A stretch of DNA of 64,000 nucleotides from Epichloe hybrida. Its lineage: Eukaryota > Ascomycota > Sordariomycetes > Hypocreales > Clavicipitaceae. The notes under the pieces are model-generated. The model saw nothing but the letters and a program-made list of their open reading frames with translations, ran no database searches and was not told the DNA's origin. The translations under genes were made by a program, and so were the position numbers. The stretch lies in assembly GCA_019022495.1 (NCBI GenBank), contig JAFEKR010000024.1, forward strand, positions 744,001 to 808,000. Direction: 5' to 3'. The first letter of the stretch is position 1. The number at the start of each line of letters is the position of its first letter. Below are positions 24,054 through 36,340 of this stretch, one piece after another.

Positions 24054-25427
24054 GGCAAGCCGTGCAAGGCAGGAGGCGGATGGGGGAAACATGTGGCGCC
24101 GTTGTTGCAGCATGGCAAGACAATGGCACGCCTTCGCCTGATTCGATAGATGGATGACGTTGGGGAACGAGATGCATGATGCCGGCAAGAGAAGAGACGA
24201 AACTTACGTGTGTTGCGGCCTCGACATGGTCACCAAAATCAACCGCGTTGCAGACGGGATTGACAAGAATGCTCGCTCGACAGAAACGCAATGGGTGGGT
24301 GCTTGGCCAAGGAAGAGGGAAACAGAGAACAACGAATTGACGGAATGGGAAACCGAGATGCTGTCCGCATTGACCTCTTTCGCAGCCTTGTCGCGCTTAG
24401 AGATGGCGTCGGACATCAGCCGCCCCGGATAAGCGAAGGCTGCTAGGCTGGGATGCTAGGCTGGGACCCCGGACATGGCATTCTTAATAACGCTCAACCA
24501 TTCATCATTTATTTCATCGTCCAGTCAGGGAGGGCATTGGAGATATCTTTCATGATGGGCTTGCCAGCAAATTGGCCCGCCAGCCCGAGTAAAAAAAAGA
24601 ACTACCACGAGTCTACGACACATGTCCCACACATGTCCCCACTCTGGTCCGACATCAAGACTTATTACGTGCCCCAACCCGTCCGTCGCTTCTTCATCAA
24701 TAAGACTGGGTTTCAACAGAGTTTGACATTCTGACATGGCGCGACAGCAGATGGTGTTGACTCCGTGTTTCTGCGACCTATCCAACAGATGGATGTTAAA
24801 TCAATCGTGGCACTACAATCTAGATCAAGGGTAGGAGGTGCCACCGCATTAAAACATCCGTCTCCACACACCAAGTTACGACAGAGCAGAAAAATTATTA
24901 CAACCTCTGCGTGGGCATGTCGAGCACTCAACGGGATCGATCAACGTAAGTACGAGTCGCCAATTCTTAAAAGCGCCGCACAGGGAATTTCAAAGAAATT
25001 GCCCTGCGTCCATCTGCCCGGTCAATACAACTAGACGCCATTGTGAAAGATTCACGACGCTCAGCCTATTTTCTTCATCCCCGGGGTGATTCAACTTTCT
25101 TTACAGAGGAAAAGGGAAGAAAGCCGACCTCGCGGGACGGCGAAGCGTATTTATGTATGGGGGGCGCACAGACCAGCTGGCCTGGAGGGTCAGACATCTC
25201 TTCACGTGAACGCTGCCGTGGCTGGTGCCCCCCCACCCAAGTAGCTGTGACATCGCCAGGGACGACGAATGCGGCCAACGACAACTACGTGCCATCAACT
25301 TCGCTCGTCATCGTACATTCACCCAAGACTTTTCCCTGAGTAGTGTCTGCTCGTTTCACTCATCTCAAGCTTTGCCGCCATCTCGTCCACTTGCGCCATA
25401 CCTTCTAGTCAACTACAGTCCGCCAAC
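23780..25427. other. Divergent intergenic region
   Basis: Between the starts of the leftward oxidoreductase and rightward vti1 genes. It holds a GGCT tetramer array near 24017-24048, a GATGCTAGGCTGGGA direct repeat near 24440-24465, and CT-rich sequence just before vti1. No ORF resembles a known protein. Confidence 0.55.
24013..24050. repeat. GGCT tetranucleotide repeat
   Basis: About seven uninterrupted GGCT units between ...GGCTAACT and GGCCGGGC. It is a simple microsatellite upstream of the oxidoreductase gene. Confidence 0.8.
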
Positions 25428-26246
25428 ATGTCAAATCTTCTCGATGCCGAAGCGGGTTCCGAGCTATTCAGCTCATACGAGGCCGAGCTCAAGCTCGTAC
25501 AAGCCGATCTTCTCCAAAAGCTGGACCAGATCCCTGAATTGACGGGAGAATCCCGTAAGAGTGCCGTCGCACAGGCCGAGAGAGCCCTAGAGGAAGCAGA
25601 TGAGCTGGTGTGTCTTCCCTGGCGACACTATGGATCAGCCCGAGCTAATAGAAAATCATTTCCTCCGTAGTTGGACTCTATGCGCCTGGAGAAGCAGAAT
25701 ATCCCGACTTCGTCACGCGCAAAGGTGAACCAGCGATTCCGCAACTATGAGGCCGACGTCGATGCCCAGCGTCGAAAGCTGGCTAGTCTTGCCTCCGACC
25801 GCGCAGCCCTTTTCGGGGCCAGATATACCGATGAGCCAGCTGGATCATCCGATGTCCACCTTGAGCAACGGCAGCAATTGCTTTCTGGCACAGATCGTCT
25901 CGATAGAAGCACACAGCGATTAAAAGCAAGCCAGGCTCTGGCTCACGAAACCGAGGCGATTGGAGCAAGCACTCTGGCCGATCTAGAGATCCAGCGCAAC
26001 AGAATTCAACACACTCAAGATACCTTGTTGAATAGCGAAGGTTACGTCGACAGAAGCGTCAAGACATTGAGGGGCATGGCTCGCAGGTAAGGAGCCATTC
26101 CGTCGCTGAATATGATGTACGATCCTGGGCCACGGCGTGCTAACTACTCTCGTTTCAGGATGGCTACGAATCGAGTAATCACCATCTCCATCATCACGGT
26201 TTTGGTTCTGTTGATCATTGCAGTCATCTTCAGCAAGTTCAGTTGA
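25428..26246 (+). CDS. vti1: Vesicle transport v-SNARE Vti1
   Basis: Qb-SNARE for Golgi, endosome and vacuole fusion; 227 residues, close to other fungal Vti1. Exons: 25428-25607, 25671-26086, 26159-26246. The N-terminal half (SYEAELKLVQADLLQKLDQI) is the three-helix Habc-type domain. The SNARE motif runs at about residues 130-198, with the central layer glutamine in LADLEIQRNRIQHTQ. The third exon encodes the C-terminal anchor, about 18 hydrophobic residues ending VIFSKFS. Both introns (63 and 72 bp) keep frame. The start is the first ATG of the frame, AACATGTCAAAT. Confidence 0.95.
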
Positions 26247-27160
26247 CGACGCGTATAAGTATTTCGGAGTTCTGGTCTTGCATCTGGCGAAGTTTGATCC
26301 GGCTATTTCCCCGTCCCTTTCCGCGTGTAGAAACAGACAGCACTGTTTTTCGTAATACAGCATCAGTTACGCTCAAGTGCAGCAACTACCCTCTTGAAAT
26401 GCGATGTCATCATGTATATTTCTTGTGTGAATTGTAAAGTAAGGGGCAGATAACAGGCCCCGATCAATCAAGATATGCTTCATGATGACGGATAATGTGC
26501 CTTACGATAATTCAATAACATACTTTCATTTGAAGAGTGGATCACTGCTGGTCTTGGTGTCTGCCAGTCGAATGAACGAACCACGTTCGCGACTTTGCAC
26601 GAACAAGGACAAAGCCGCTGGGTAGGATTCGCCTCTTTGTCGTGCCAGACCAAACATGCACATAATTAATAGTAAGACATAAGCGTATTAAGAACACTAT
26701 AACAAGCTGACGCGAGTCCCCAGCTTCACTTAGTAAAGTACGGCGAATGATGTAAAAGAACAAAAAGGTACACGCTGTGACTCTGTGAACTCGAGAGGTA
26801 CAGGGTGGTGGCCAGGACGACAAAGCTTCGGTTGCTCCGATGAGCTCCTCAGCCTCTCCAGCCTCTCCGCCCCACCATAACCGAGAAAACCCCGTCACAA
26901 AGCCGGTGCGGAGGAGCTCCAGCCTCTTCAGAAGTTCAGACACACATTACTAATAACACGCAAATCTTTCTCTGTACTCCGTGCAAACTCTCATCTTCTC
27001 CTCATCCCCCAACCTCCCCTCCCTGCGCCACCTCGTCGCACGCCTATCTCGCTGGGCGTCGGCTTTCTTCCTGTTCTTGCTCCCGCTTCTTGGTACTGCT
27101 TGCCATCATCTTCTTTGTCAACCAGGTTTGCTGCGTGCTCAACGTGGCCTTTCCGCAGCC
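26247..27160. other. Intergenic region upstream of scd6
   Basis: Holds the vti1 3' flank and the scd6 promoter. The stretch 26960-27160 is pyrimidine-rich with CTCCTCATCCCC-type sequence, typical of a strong fungal promoter or leader. No gene is seen; a leftward ORF at 26542-26943 has no family features. Confidence 0.5.
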
Positions 27161-29104
27161 ATGTCCGAATTTCTTGGGTATGTCAAAAACACTCGCTCCC
27201 ACACCCTCCGATCCATCAGGTCTAACCATGCTCCAAAAGCTCTCGCATCTCTCTCATCTCCAAGAGCGATATCCGGTATGCGCCTTAGCCACATGATGGC
27301 TCAACCGCGTCGGCTAATTCACAATTCAGCTACGTTGGAACTCTTCATGAAATCAATTCGGACGAGTCAACGGTCTCCTTGGAAAATGTCCGTCCTTTCG
27401 GTACAGAGGGACGAAGGGGCAGAATAGAAGAAGAGATATCCCCTTCCGATCAGGTCTACGAGTACATTGTGTTCCGTGGAAGCGATGTGAAGGATCTGCG
27501 AATCGAAGAGCACCCTGGCATTAAGGAGACGAAAGCCCCCGCCATGCCCGATGATCCTGCCATTGTTGGAGTAAGTCTCGTGTCTTTTGTTCACCGATTG
27601 ATCGTTGTTTTCTCCTATTCCATAATGATGAACTATTGCGGATGTAAATCTATTGTCACGGCGGAAAGCGCAAAAATAATGTCGAGATTTCCGTTGCCTT
27701 CCTTCTGATCATGGAATAACTTTTTTTTTTAATTGTTTGGCGAGCATTCAATCTTGAGTATGAAGCACGAGTAGACTGACAATTTTTATCAAGGCTCGAA
27801 CCCGAGATGCACCTCCACCTCCACAGACACGGAACCAAAACGGACCTCAAGGCCCAGCTGGATTTCAACCTCCCTACCCCCCTCAAAACAACTTTTATGC
27901 CGGACCGCCACCTCCCGGCCCTTGGGGTCGTGGTGGCGGCCCTGGCCCAATGCCTGGCCCAGGTTTTGCAGGAGTTCCCTATCCTCCTCCACCAGGGTGG
28001 TTTCCTCCCGGTCATCCCGGTCAAGGATTCCCTCCCGGTCCCGGAGCCCCTGGGCAATGGAGCAACCCTCAGTTCCCTCCCGGCCCTGGGGGACCAGGGG
28101 GACCTGGGGCACCTGCTGGACCTGCTGGACCTGCTGGACCTCAACGTGGAGGTCCTAATGGCGCTGGACCTGATGCCAAAGCAGCTTCGAGTGCAGAGGA
28201 AGCCAAGTCACCCGCATCCGTGCCCACAGAGCCCAAATCTCTTGCTCAAGGTGCACGTCAAACTCGCAAAGCGCCTGACCCACCTGTTGAATCTAAGCCG
28301 TCAGCAGATGAAGTCAAGGCTGTTGCTTCCAATTTGAACAACCGCTCCGGCTCTGCGGCTCCCAAGAACAACAGAAACAATCGCCCTGCCCCAGCTCTAC
28401 CCCTCGCGGGATCAGTTGCCAAACCCTTCCAACTCCCTAATGCTGGCAAAGCAGCTCCCGTGGGCCCAAAGACTCCGTCGGCTGCCCCGCCTGCTAGCGT
28501 CGAGGATGCTACCAGTGCTGCCAGAGCTGCCGTTGCTGTCGCGATGGCACAACTAGGCAACAGTGGAAGCACTGCCATGGACAATTTGACAAACAAGGTC
28601 AATGAGATGCGAGTCAACGCGAATAGGGGAACGTCGAGCGGCCGCGGCCGCGGTCGTGGCGGACGCCCGGGCGGCGCAGCCAAGGTTGAAGTTCCGGATT
28701 CCGACTTTGACTTTGCACAGTCTAATGCCAAGTTCAACAAGGACGACATTGCTAAGGAGGCTATTGCCGGTGGTGACACCATCGAGTCTACAGGCAAGCC
28801 TGCTCACAAGGAGCCGGATGCCGAAACGACCGGCAGCAATCTTTATAATAAGTCAAGGTCCTTCTTCGACAACATCTCCAGTGAGTCCAAAGACCGGGCT
28901 GAAAACAATGGCCACAAGCCTGGAGGTCGTGAATGGAGAGGAGAGGAACAGCGTAGGAATATGGAGACCTTTGGGCAGGGCAGCGTCGATGGTGGATATC
29001 GCAACTATCGCGGTCGTGGCCGCGGCCGCGGCAGAGCAGGACTCAACCGGGGTGGACGAGGAGGCAGTCGTCACCCATATCAAGCTACCGCCGCCGAGCA
29101 GTAG
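27161..29104 (+). CDS. scd6: Scd6/Lsm14-family mRNP protein
   Basis: Translation repressor and P-body/stress-granule protein; 534 residues. Exons: 27161-27177, 27240-27275, 27330-27570, 27794-29104, with the first two very short, as is common for this gene. The N-terminal Lsm domain reads MSEFLGSRISLISKSDIRYV, then GTLHEINSDESTVSLENV. The middle is Pro/Gly-rich (GPPPPGPWGRGGGPG). Near residue 400 is the FDF motif (PDSDFDFAQSNAKFN) that binds the helicase Dhh1/DDX6. RGG/RG tracts at about 375-390 and 495-525 are the parts that contact eIF4G in yeast Scd6. The TFG-type element SRSFFDNISSES follows FDF. A close paralogue is unlikely; identification is firm. Confidence 0.95.
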
Positions 29105-30089
29105 GTTTGAGAACAAGTCTAGCACTCATGCATTGATGCATCACCGGCGTTACACAGCTCTTCACAGGCTGTTGTCTTTTATCAGCGACACAGAAAAGGT
29201 ATGAACTTGAACCGAAAGGGGACGTGTCATCACTTGATTGACGACATGGCATGAAACAAGGAGCTTTCGTCTTCGGTCCCATGCCATTGTCTTATTCTCT
29301 TGTTATCTTTGACCTTTGATTATGTAACAACAACATATTTGGGATCTTTGGCGCTCTGTGGTTCAAGCGACAAGTTGCAGGGTTGATCGATATTGCCTTG
29401 TTCAATATGGCTAGAGGGGAAATGGGAAGCAACGAGTTTTTCTTTCGACTATCGAGATCAAACAAGGACCGGAGTTTGGATTTACGCAGAGAATACAGGC
29501 AGGTTACGTGAAATATGACATATTGGCATGGCCGGAACGGATGCGAGCTTTGGTTTTTGAATCGTTTGTTGCAGAAGCGAATTGACCGTCTGGGTGCTTC
29601 CACAGGGGGGATCTGTGTGAAGGAGTAAACGTTATGGAGAAGTTGGCCAAGCTCGGCGCTTACCTCAGGCTGGTTCTCTGCCTGTCACGGAGCAGTTTCA
29701 ATTACGATCTAGACAATATACCCATCAAGCCCAATTCTCGTTGGACACATATTATCTCATGAGAGTGATTGCCCGATTGCCCGATTGCCCGATTGCCCGC
29801 TCGTATGAGCACCAGAGCTATGCCAATTTGCCCCACGTGGAATGAGAGCTGTTGGCACACCCCGTGACGCCCGTAGTCAGACCTGGCCAACCCCCGGCGT
29901 GACACAAAAACTGCCCCGCGACGCCACGCTAAAGCTTTCGGACACAATGCTTAACCTATCCTTTGTCATCTTGGAAAAGCCATCAAACAAAAAGGAGAGA
30001 AGACATTGACATATGAGCCCCTGCGCCTGTGCGAGGCCGAAGCTGTTTTCTTATTCACAGCACATCACCTCCCAAGACACCATACAGTC
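29105..30089. other. Intergenic region between scd6 and the Rqc1/TCF25 gene
   Basis: No gene seen. Near 29768-29799 there are four GATTGCCC units in tandem. The last 100 bp form the leader of the next gene, including an in-frame upstream extension that lacks a better start than the ATG at 30090. Confidence 0.5.
29767..29800. repeat. GATTGCCC octamer repeat
   Basis: Four tandem copies of GATTGCCC about 290 bp before the Rqc1/TCF25 start codon. Short minisatellite; no function inferred. Confidence 0.8.
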
Positions 30090-32050
30090 ATGTCAAGCAG
30101 ACAGCTGCGCAAACTGCAGCAACAAAAGGCGCTCGAGAGGGCTCAACAAGGCGACCAACATGAATCAGACGAGAGCGAAGATGTTGAAGAGTCTGTGCAG
30201 TCAACCGGAAGGCCTCGACCAAACTTGTTTGAAGCTCTAGGAGGTAGCGCCGACGACGAAGGCGAAGAGGACGATGACGATGACGAAGATGCCGGGGCGC
30301 CGCTGACTGAATCCACGGAGCCACCGATCGATGAGCCCACCCCGAGCGCCAAGAAGAGCAAGAAGAAGAAGAAGAAGAAGAAGAAAAAGAAGAATGAAAA
30401 GGCAAAATCTGGCAACGCCGAGTCGGAAGACGAGGACGAGATTGACAAGGCGATCAGGCAACTCAAACTACGGACGAACTCTACCACCGGAGGCCAATTC
30501 CCCGGCCAAGATGACCAGCATGATCCTTTGGGCCCACGGAAGCGAATGAACGAGCTTCTATCCATCAACACCTACCATCTCCGGGCTATAAACGAGATGC
30601 GAAACCTGTTCGGCCGAGAAGTCATAGAGTCGGCCAATGCGGAGGAGCAACAGGAGCAAGGAAACAGGCGCCGCCAAAGAATGCCGCAACAGGTCGACCT
30701 GGAAACATTTCTTCGAGAACCCCCGAGCGCCAAGAAGCTGCCTCAAGTTTCACTTCGGCGCAACGTTTTTATCCAGGGGAGAGAGCATTGGCCGCGCCAA
30801 TCGGCCGGTGGCTTGACCATGTCGGAGATTGGAAAGTCTTCGGATGGTTTGTCGACAGAGTATGCATATGTGCATGACAAGGATTACGATGCGATGCAGG
30901 CCTTCTTCTTTGCCTGTGTGCAAATTGGAGATCCGATGCGCATTGTACATCTGTTGAAGCGTGCCCGTAAGTGTTTCATCTTGGCTCCATGCGCTGCTCT
31001 GTTGCAATCCAGTGATTATGGCAACTCTGGCGAAGATACAAGAAACTGAAACTGACTTGATGTTGGTAAAAACCATAGCATATCATGTCTCGACACTGCT
31101 GCAGGTGAGCAGCGTCGCAAAGCAGGACCAGAACATGGCTCTCGCAGCGGAACTATGCGAACGAGCGCTCTTCACCTTTGGAAGGGTAACAACGTCTGCA
31201 TTTCGACAGGACATTGAACGTGGCCGCGCTCGGCTCGACTTTCGACGACCAGAGAACCGCCAGTTCTGGCTCGCGGGCTACCACTATCTACGAAGCCTGA
31301 TCCGGAAGGGAACTTATCGGACGGCGCTTGAATGGGCCAAGCTCTTGTACGCGCTTGACACCAGCGACCCTTATGCAATGAGACACTACCTTCACCCGTT
31401 GGCTCTGCGAGCATACGAATCCACGTGGTTGATGGACTTGATGGAGCAGATGGACCAGCTCGGCGGCGGCCACCCAGGTGACATTTACTTGAGACAGAGC
31501 CTGGTCTTGGCCAAGCTGCAGGCCAACGATGCGGAGGGTGCCCGAGAGCTCCTGAAGACGGGTGTGCAGACGGTTCCCTGGCTGTACTGCGCCCTGTTCC
31601 AAGAGTTGAACCTCGACGCTCCGCCCTCAATCTGGGGAGCCCACTCAGCCACAGCCACGGACACGAGATCCTTCTGGGTCAAGCTGTACGTGCACCAAAC
31701 CAAGGATCTCTGGAACACGGCACAAGCCACGGCACTGCTGCAGCAAGTGACGCGGAGCCAAGAGGGAAAAGTTGACCCACGGCGCCTCCCAGCCGATGAT
31801 GCCGCCGTTGATCTTGGATCCGCTCGACTGGCGTACCTGGAAGGCCAAACATCCCTGCTTGCCGTCGCGCCACGACATGTCCTCGACAGCCAGCCCAACT
31901 ACGAGTTCGATCCGCTGCCGCCGCCCGAGCACGACAACATCTTCACCGGCGAGGGCACCCGTCTGCCATGGCGGGAGAGTCGGCCGCAGTCGCAGGGTCA
32001 GACGGACGAACTGATGGCCCGCATGCAGAACCTGCTGCCGGGCGGAGGAG

Positions 32051-32084
<34 letters not shown>

Positions 32085-32274
32085 AGACGACGAGACAAGG
32101 GCTTTGAGAGAAGCGGATGATGAAGAACTGCAGCGGGACATTGAGGCTCATATGAATTGGGGGAACGAGCCTGGCGTCCTGCGCACGCTGATGCAGATGC
32201 TCGGTGTGGGGAGGGGGACAAATGACGGGGAGGAAGACGATGTGCCGCCCGGGGCATGGCCCGAGGAACAATGA
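30090..32274 (+). CDS. rqc1: Rqc1/TCF25-family ribosome quality control protein
   Basis: Subunit of the complex that marks stalled nascent chains on 60S subunits (with the ligase Ltn1 and Rqc2). 690 residues from exons 30090-30966 and 31079-32274; the intron is 112 bp. The N-terminus MSSRQLRKLQQQKALERAQ is basic; an acidic stretch (GEEDDDDDEDAG) and a run of eleven Lys follow, as in animal TCF25/Nulp1. The conserved core begins at LLSINTYHLRAINEMRNLFG and includes HWPR, FFFACVQIGDPMRIVHLL and RQFWLAGYHYLRSLIRKGTYRTALE. Near the C-terminus are NYEFDPLPPPEHD and a poly-Asp block. Start at 30090 was chosen because the extension upstream is not conserved-looking. Confidence 0.93.
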
Positions 32275-32751
32275 TGGAATGGAAGGAAAGGTGCAATGTG
32301 TTGGACAAGAAATATGAAGAAGACGAATGCTCAGGTTCTTGCAAAGGGACGTCAACTTGATGTGAATTGGACGAAGAAGGTCCGCTACGGAAGCAAACCA
32401 CGCAACCACGTACATGTTGATTCAGCCTCGTTCAAGAAAGCCCACCCTGCGAATTAATCCCCCCAATAATCCGTACATGCCGTCCACTCTTCACCGACGA
32501 TACAAGTCGGAAGTCGGCATGTGCATCATGTACGCAGTTACAGCCCCAGAGTCATGACGACCACAGGAAGACGGGACATGGCAGCCACGACGCGAGAACA
32601 GAAGTCGAACAAGAATAGAAAAAAAAAAAAAAAGGTGCAAGCCACGCAGCGTCGCGAAGCAGCGTCGCACTCGATAACGTCGCGAAAAGCTAGCTAATTG
32701 GCGGTAGCCGGCACGCGGTGCAACACTGTACGGCACAGTAACGCCGCGGGG

Positions 32752-32776
32752 AAAAAAAAAAAAAAAAAAAAAAAAA
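32752..32776. repeat. A25 tract
   Basis: Uninterrupted run of 25 A about 480 bp after the Rqc1 stop codon, with a second A15 run at 32619-32633. Could be a decayed retroposon tail or simple slippage; no adjoining retroposon body was recognised. Confidence 0.7.
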
Positions 32777-33759
32777 GAACCCCCCATGTAGGTTCTTCTG
32801 GAACTACTCTATCGTGGCTGCGTGCGAGATTGCAGATTGGACGGGAATTCATGGCGATGCACGCTCATTGAATGCGTGTGTTTGGTTGATTCCAGGACGG
32901 ATTGCGCCGAGTACGTCCGTACATGTATGCACACAACACGACAAGAAACAAGAACGCGAGCGAGAGCCGAGATACAATGCAAGTTCTGGTAATGCTACTC
33001 CGTAATGGAACTCCGTAATGGAAGGAACTCGGGCCATTATGCGGCAGGGGCGAAGGGGTCGGGGGCCCACGGGTCGAATTCGGACACGAAGACCCCGACG
33101 AACGAGGGGCGACCCATGACTCCATGAGACCGACCCATGAGTGGCCCGTCAGGGATCAATATCATGATGGGATGGGGTCCGAAATCTAAGAAAGATTTCT
33201 TCTTCTTGTCGCTGGCTTGGTTTGACGGCGGGTGCTGGGCTGGGCTGGAATCCCGGCCTGGACCGACTATATCTGTCAGACGTTATGGAAATAAACGGGG
33301 CAGGTTGCACGCCGCGAGGGTTTTTGGGAGAAAAAGACGACGTTACAGCGTGGCATTTGCCGTCTCTTGTGCTCCGTGTACGTACATGTATTGTACTCGG
33401 TGATGCGTGCGATATCACGAAGAAGGGGGGGGGTTTCGATGGCCGCGCTGGGTGTAAGCCAAACTAATTGACCTCGCGCGACCTTTCCCCCTTTTCCCCT
33501 TCTCCAAATCCAGGTCAATGGAGAAAACCCAAGGATGAAACCTAACAATCATCAAGCACACCGTGCATGTCATCTCGTTTGCGGAGCAGTGGCAAGCACG
33601 TTAGTTTACATGGAGCCGTGAGTTTGATTTAAAGAAAAAGTGGATTTCTCAGTTGAACGCGTGCACATCTTCGTCTGAGGCGCGGGGGCTGGCTGCGTCG
33701 TGGATCAAAAGTGCCGAATTTGCGTTGAGCTCCGGGGTTGCGTTGGACTCGTTTAACGT

Positions 33760-33845
33760 ACTCCGTACTCCGTAGCCCGTATAACCCGTAGCCCGTATAA
33801 CCCTTAGCCCGTAGCCCGTAGCCCGTACTCCGTAGGTAGGTAGGT
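33760..33845. repeat. GTAGCCCG / TACTCCGTA direct repeats
   Basis: Interspersed copies of GTAGCCCG and GTATAACC followed by TACTCCGTA and a GTAG tetramer run. The ORF crossing it gives a repetitive YGLRATGY-type peptide that is an artefact. Confidence 0.75.
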
Positions 33846-35794
33846 ACAAAGTAATCCGTAAGCCGACGGGTTATCAGCAGGTTAGGCTGCACCTGGTGTG
33901 CATCAACCCATTTATCAAGCACACGTGAAAAGGGCGACGGTCAGGGCAGTGTTAGACATGCATGGAAGACGAGAAGACGTCTGGTTCGAATGGCCGTGCT
34001 CATACTCGGTACTCGGTACACATGCATGCTCATGTGCGCGTATGCGCGCGTGCATGTCGGTTGTTGCGTCTGTCTTGACTCTTGTACATACGTGGACTTG
34101 GGCAATAACGCGTACATGTAAATTACGGCCGAGTCGAACCTTCTGCAAACGCGAGTGGGCGGGGCATTCTCTCAAGTGTGAGTTGACTTGTTGTGGAAGG
34201 AGGCGGATGGGTTTGTTTGTTAGTAGACGAGAGGAGAATTTGGGGCCAACACATGTTCCGGAGTGGAGTGGGGTCATTGGCATGACAAGGGCTTCTTTCC
34301 GCGCAGGCGCAGGGCGTGGGCAAGTTGGACGGGGATTGCCCCTTCCAGCCGCATACATAATAGAAGACAGAGACAGAGACAGAGACAGATGCAGCAACAC
34401 CCAGCAAGAGCTGCATCATACATGTACATACCGACTGGTGGAGGAAAGCTTGTTTTGCTGATCAGTGATCCGCGGCGTGCATGGCGCTGGTTCATTGTCA
34501 CTGATTCCTGATCAGAAGATCGATGGGCCCTCCGCTTGCAAGCGCGCGAGGAAGACAGCCTCCTTCCCTGGTTCTGTTCTTGGCGGCCTTAGCATCGATC
34601 GAGTTGATGACGATGAGACGCCCTCGATGGCGCGCGAGGCTGGGTGCTAATACATGTATTAATGATGTACATATATGCGGCGGCGGGGTTCGAACCCGTC
34701 ATTCATCCACCAGTTGGCCAAACAAGGCAGCAAGGACCCATCAACCAGGTGGGTGTGTGGGTGTGTGAGTGTGCAGGGGGCACATATGGAGTGCTCCGTA
34801 CGGAGTACAGTGCATAATAATAAGTGCGCGTCTAGGATCGCATTCCCTCCCAAGAGTCCCGGGGGTGGTGCCGGTTTCACCGGTAGCTACATGTACAGCA
34901 GCCACCAGGCTCTGCCAGAACGAGTATTTGCGCGGAGTAATCCGTACGAATTACGGATCCACGGATCACATAATCCGCTCACCCACTCGGTTGCTAAAGT
35001 GTCTGATCCTTCCACCGTCTGGTCTCACGCAAACCGGAAGCAGGGGTGGACCACCGCCTCGGCCGAATCGGCTGGGGACGTGTCACCGAACCGACGGTCA
35101 AGCGCACAATGAACAATTATTTCATTCATCCCCCAGATGCGAGACGTGATACATGAATACATGAATACACGATACCAACAACGGCAGACTGGTGCCGAAC
35201 AATCCCTTCATCATCATCATCATCATCATCATCGTCGCCGCCGACGTCTTGGAGCAAGCCGCGAGTTACCGCAACCCATCCCCACCCGCGGCTCCGCCCA
35301 GCCATGGTGAGGCCAGCATGAGACAGGCAAGGATTGGTGGTGATAAGGTGGATGGATGGATGGATGGATGTTGGGGGCAAAATGAGCATGGAGAAAATCA
35401 AGGCCCAGCCCCCCCCCTCATCCTCATCCAGTGCCTGAAGTTTAGCCCACAGAGTGATCCGCAGAGAAAAAGTCAACTCCCCGCCCCGTCCCGTGTTGGT
35501 GATGGACGGGTGATGGACGGGTGATGGATGCGTGATGGATGGAACTTGTGCGACCTCCCATCTTCCTCGCTGCTGTGTGTGCCTGCTGTGTGTGGTGACA
35601 TGTGCAACTGTAGGTTTCGTCGTCGAGGCTTTGCCCTGGAAGCTGGCTTCTGTCCTCGCTCATTGTCGGCTGCTGCTGCCGACATTGTTTCCATCGCAAT
35701 CCATCCATCCGTACACACGGACTACATGCATGCTGGTTGCGTGCGTTCCACGAATCTGGGTCCTCACGATCTCTCGGCCGACGGGGCAGGCCCG

Positions 35795-35882
35795 ACAATT
35801 CCCAATTCCCAATTCCCAATTCCCAATTCCCAATTCCCAATTCCCAATTCCCAATTCCCAACTCCAAACTCCAAATTCCCAA
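35795..35882. repeat. AATTCCC heptamer tandem repeat
   Basis: About ten AATTCCC units followed by degenerate AACTCCA/AAATTCCC units. The ORFs through it translate to NSQFPIP- or GIGNWEL-type repeats and are not genes. Confidence 0.88.
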
Positions 35883-36275
35883 TCTCGAGTGCTCCTCTGT
35901 AATACCTCCGTACGTGTATTATTGTAGGTAGGGTGCATGCGCATGCACTCCGTAATTGCTGTCTGTTTCTCGTCCGTAATCCGCACGTCGCATGCATTCC
36001 GTCGGGGCCTGTCGAACACCACCAGCCAGCCAGAGCCAGGCCTCTCTCTTCCCTGTCTCTGCACATATGTACATGTACATACATGTACATACAACAGTAA
36101 CGACTCGGTCGGTCGGCCGACCCACCCTCTCCTTGGCTTGCCAGGCTTGTTGGGCCGCCCCGTCTTTCACTTCTCGCTACCTTTTTTTATTGTCCCGTAC
36201 AGCGACCGGCGAGCCAGCCCCAGCCCAGTCCACACACGACTTGCCTACCGACCTACATTCTCAGACTCGACCAGA

Positions 36276-36340
36276 CTGCAGACTGCAGACCACAGACCAC
36301 AGACCACAGACCACAAACCACAGACTACAGACTACACACA
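36276..36340. repeat. CAGACCA heptamer repeat
   Basis: Tandem CAGACCA units that decay into CAGACTA, in the presumed 5' leader or promoter of the poly-Gln regulator. It is directly followed by a TCGATA, then a TCGTTTCG pentamer-like repeat block. Confidence 0.78.

Noticed and set aside
27656..28337. Long ORFs in other frames of scd6
   Set aside because: They overlap the verified Pro/Gly-rich exon and have no independent support.
34675..34745. tRNA-like GGTTCGAACCC at 34687-34697, and a second TTCGAACC at 21753
   Set aside because: No matching acceptor stem or anticodon arm can be drawn on either strand; at most a decayed tRNA fragment.
35660..36094. Opposing ORFs over the AATTCCC array (NSQFPIP and GIGNWEL repeats)
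   Set aside because: Heptamer repeats stay open in several frames; the peptides simply mirror the repeat.
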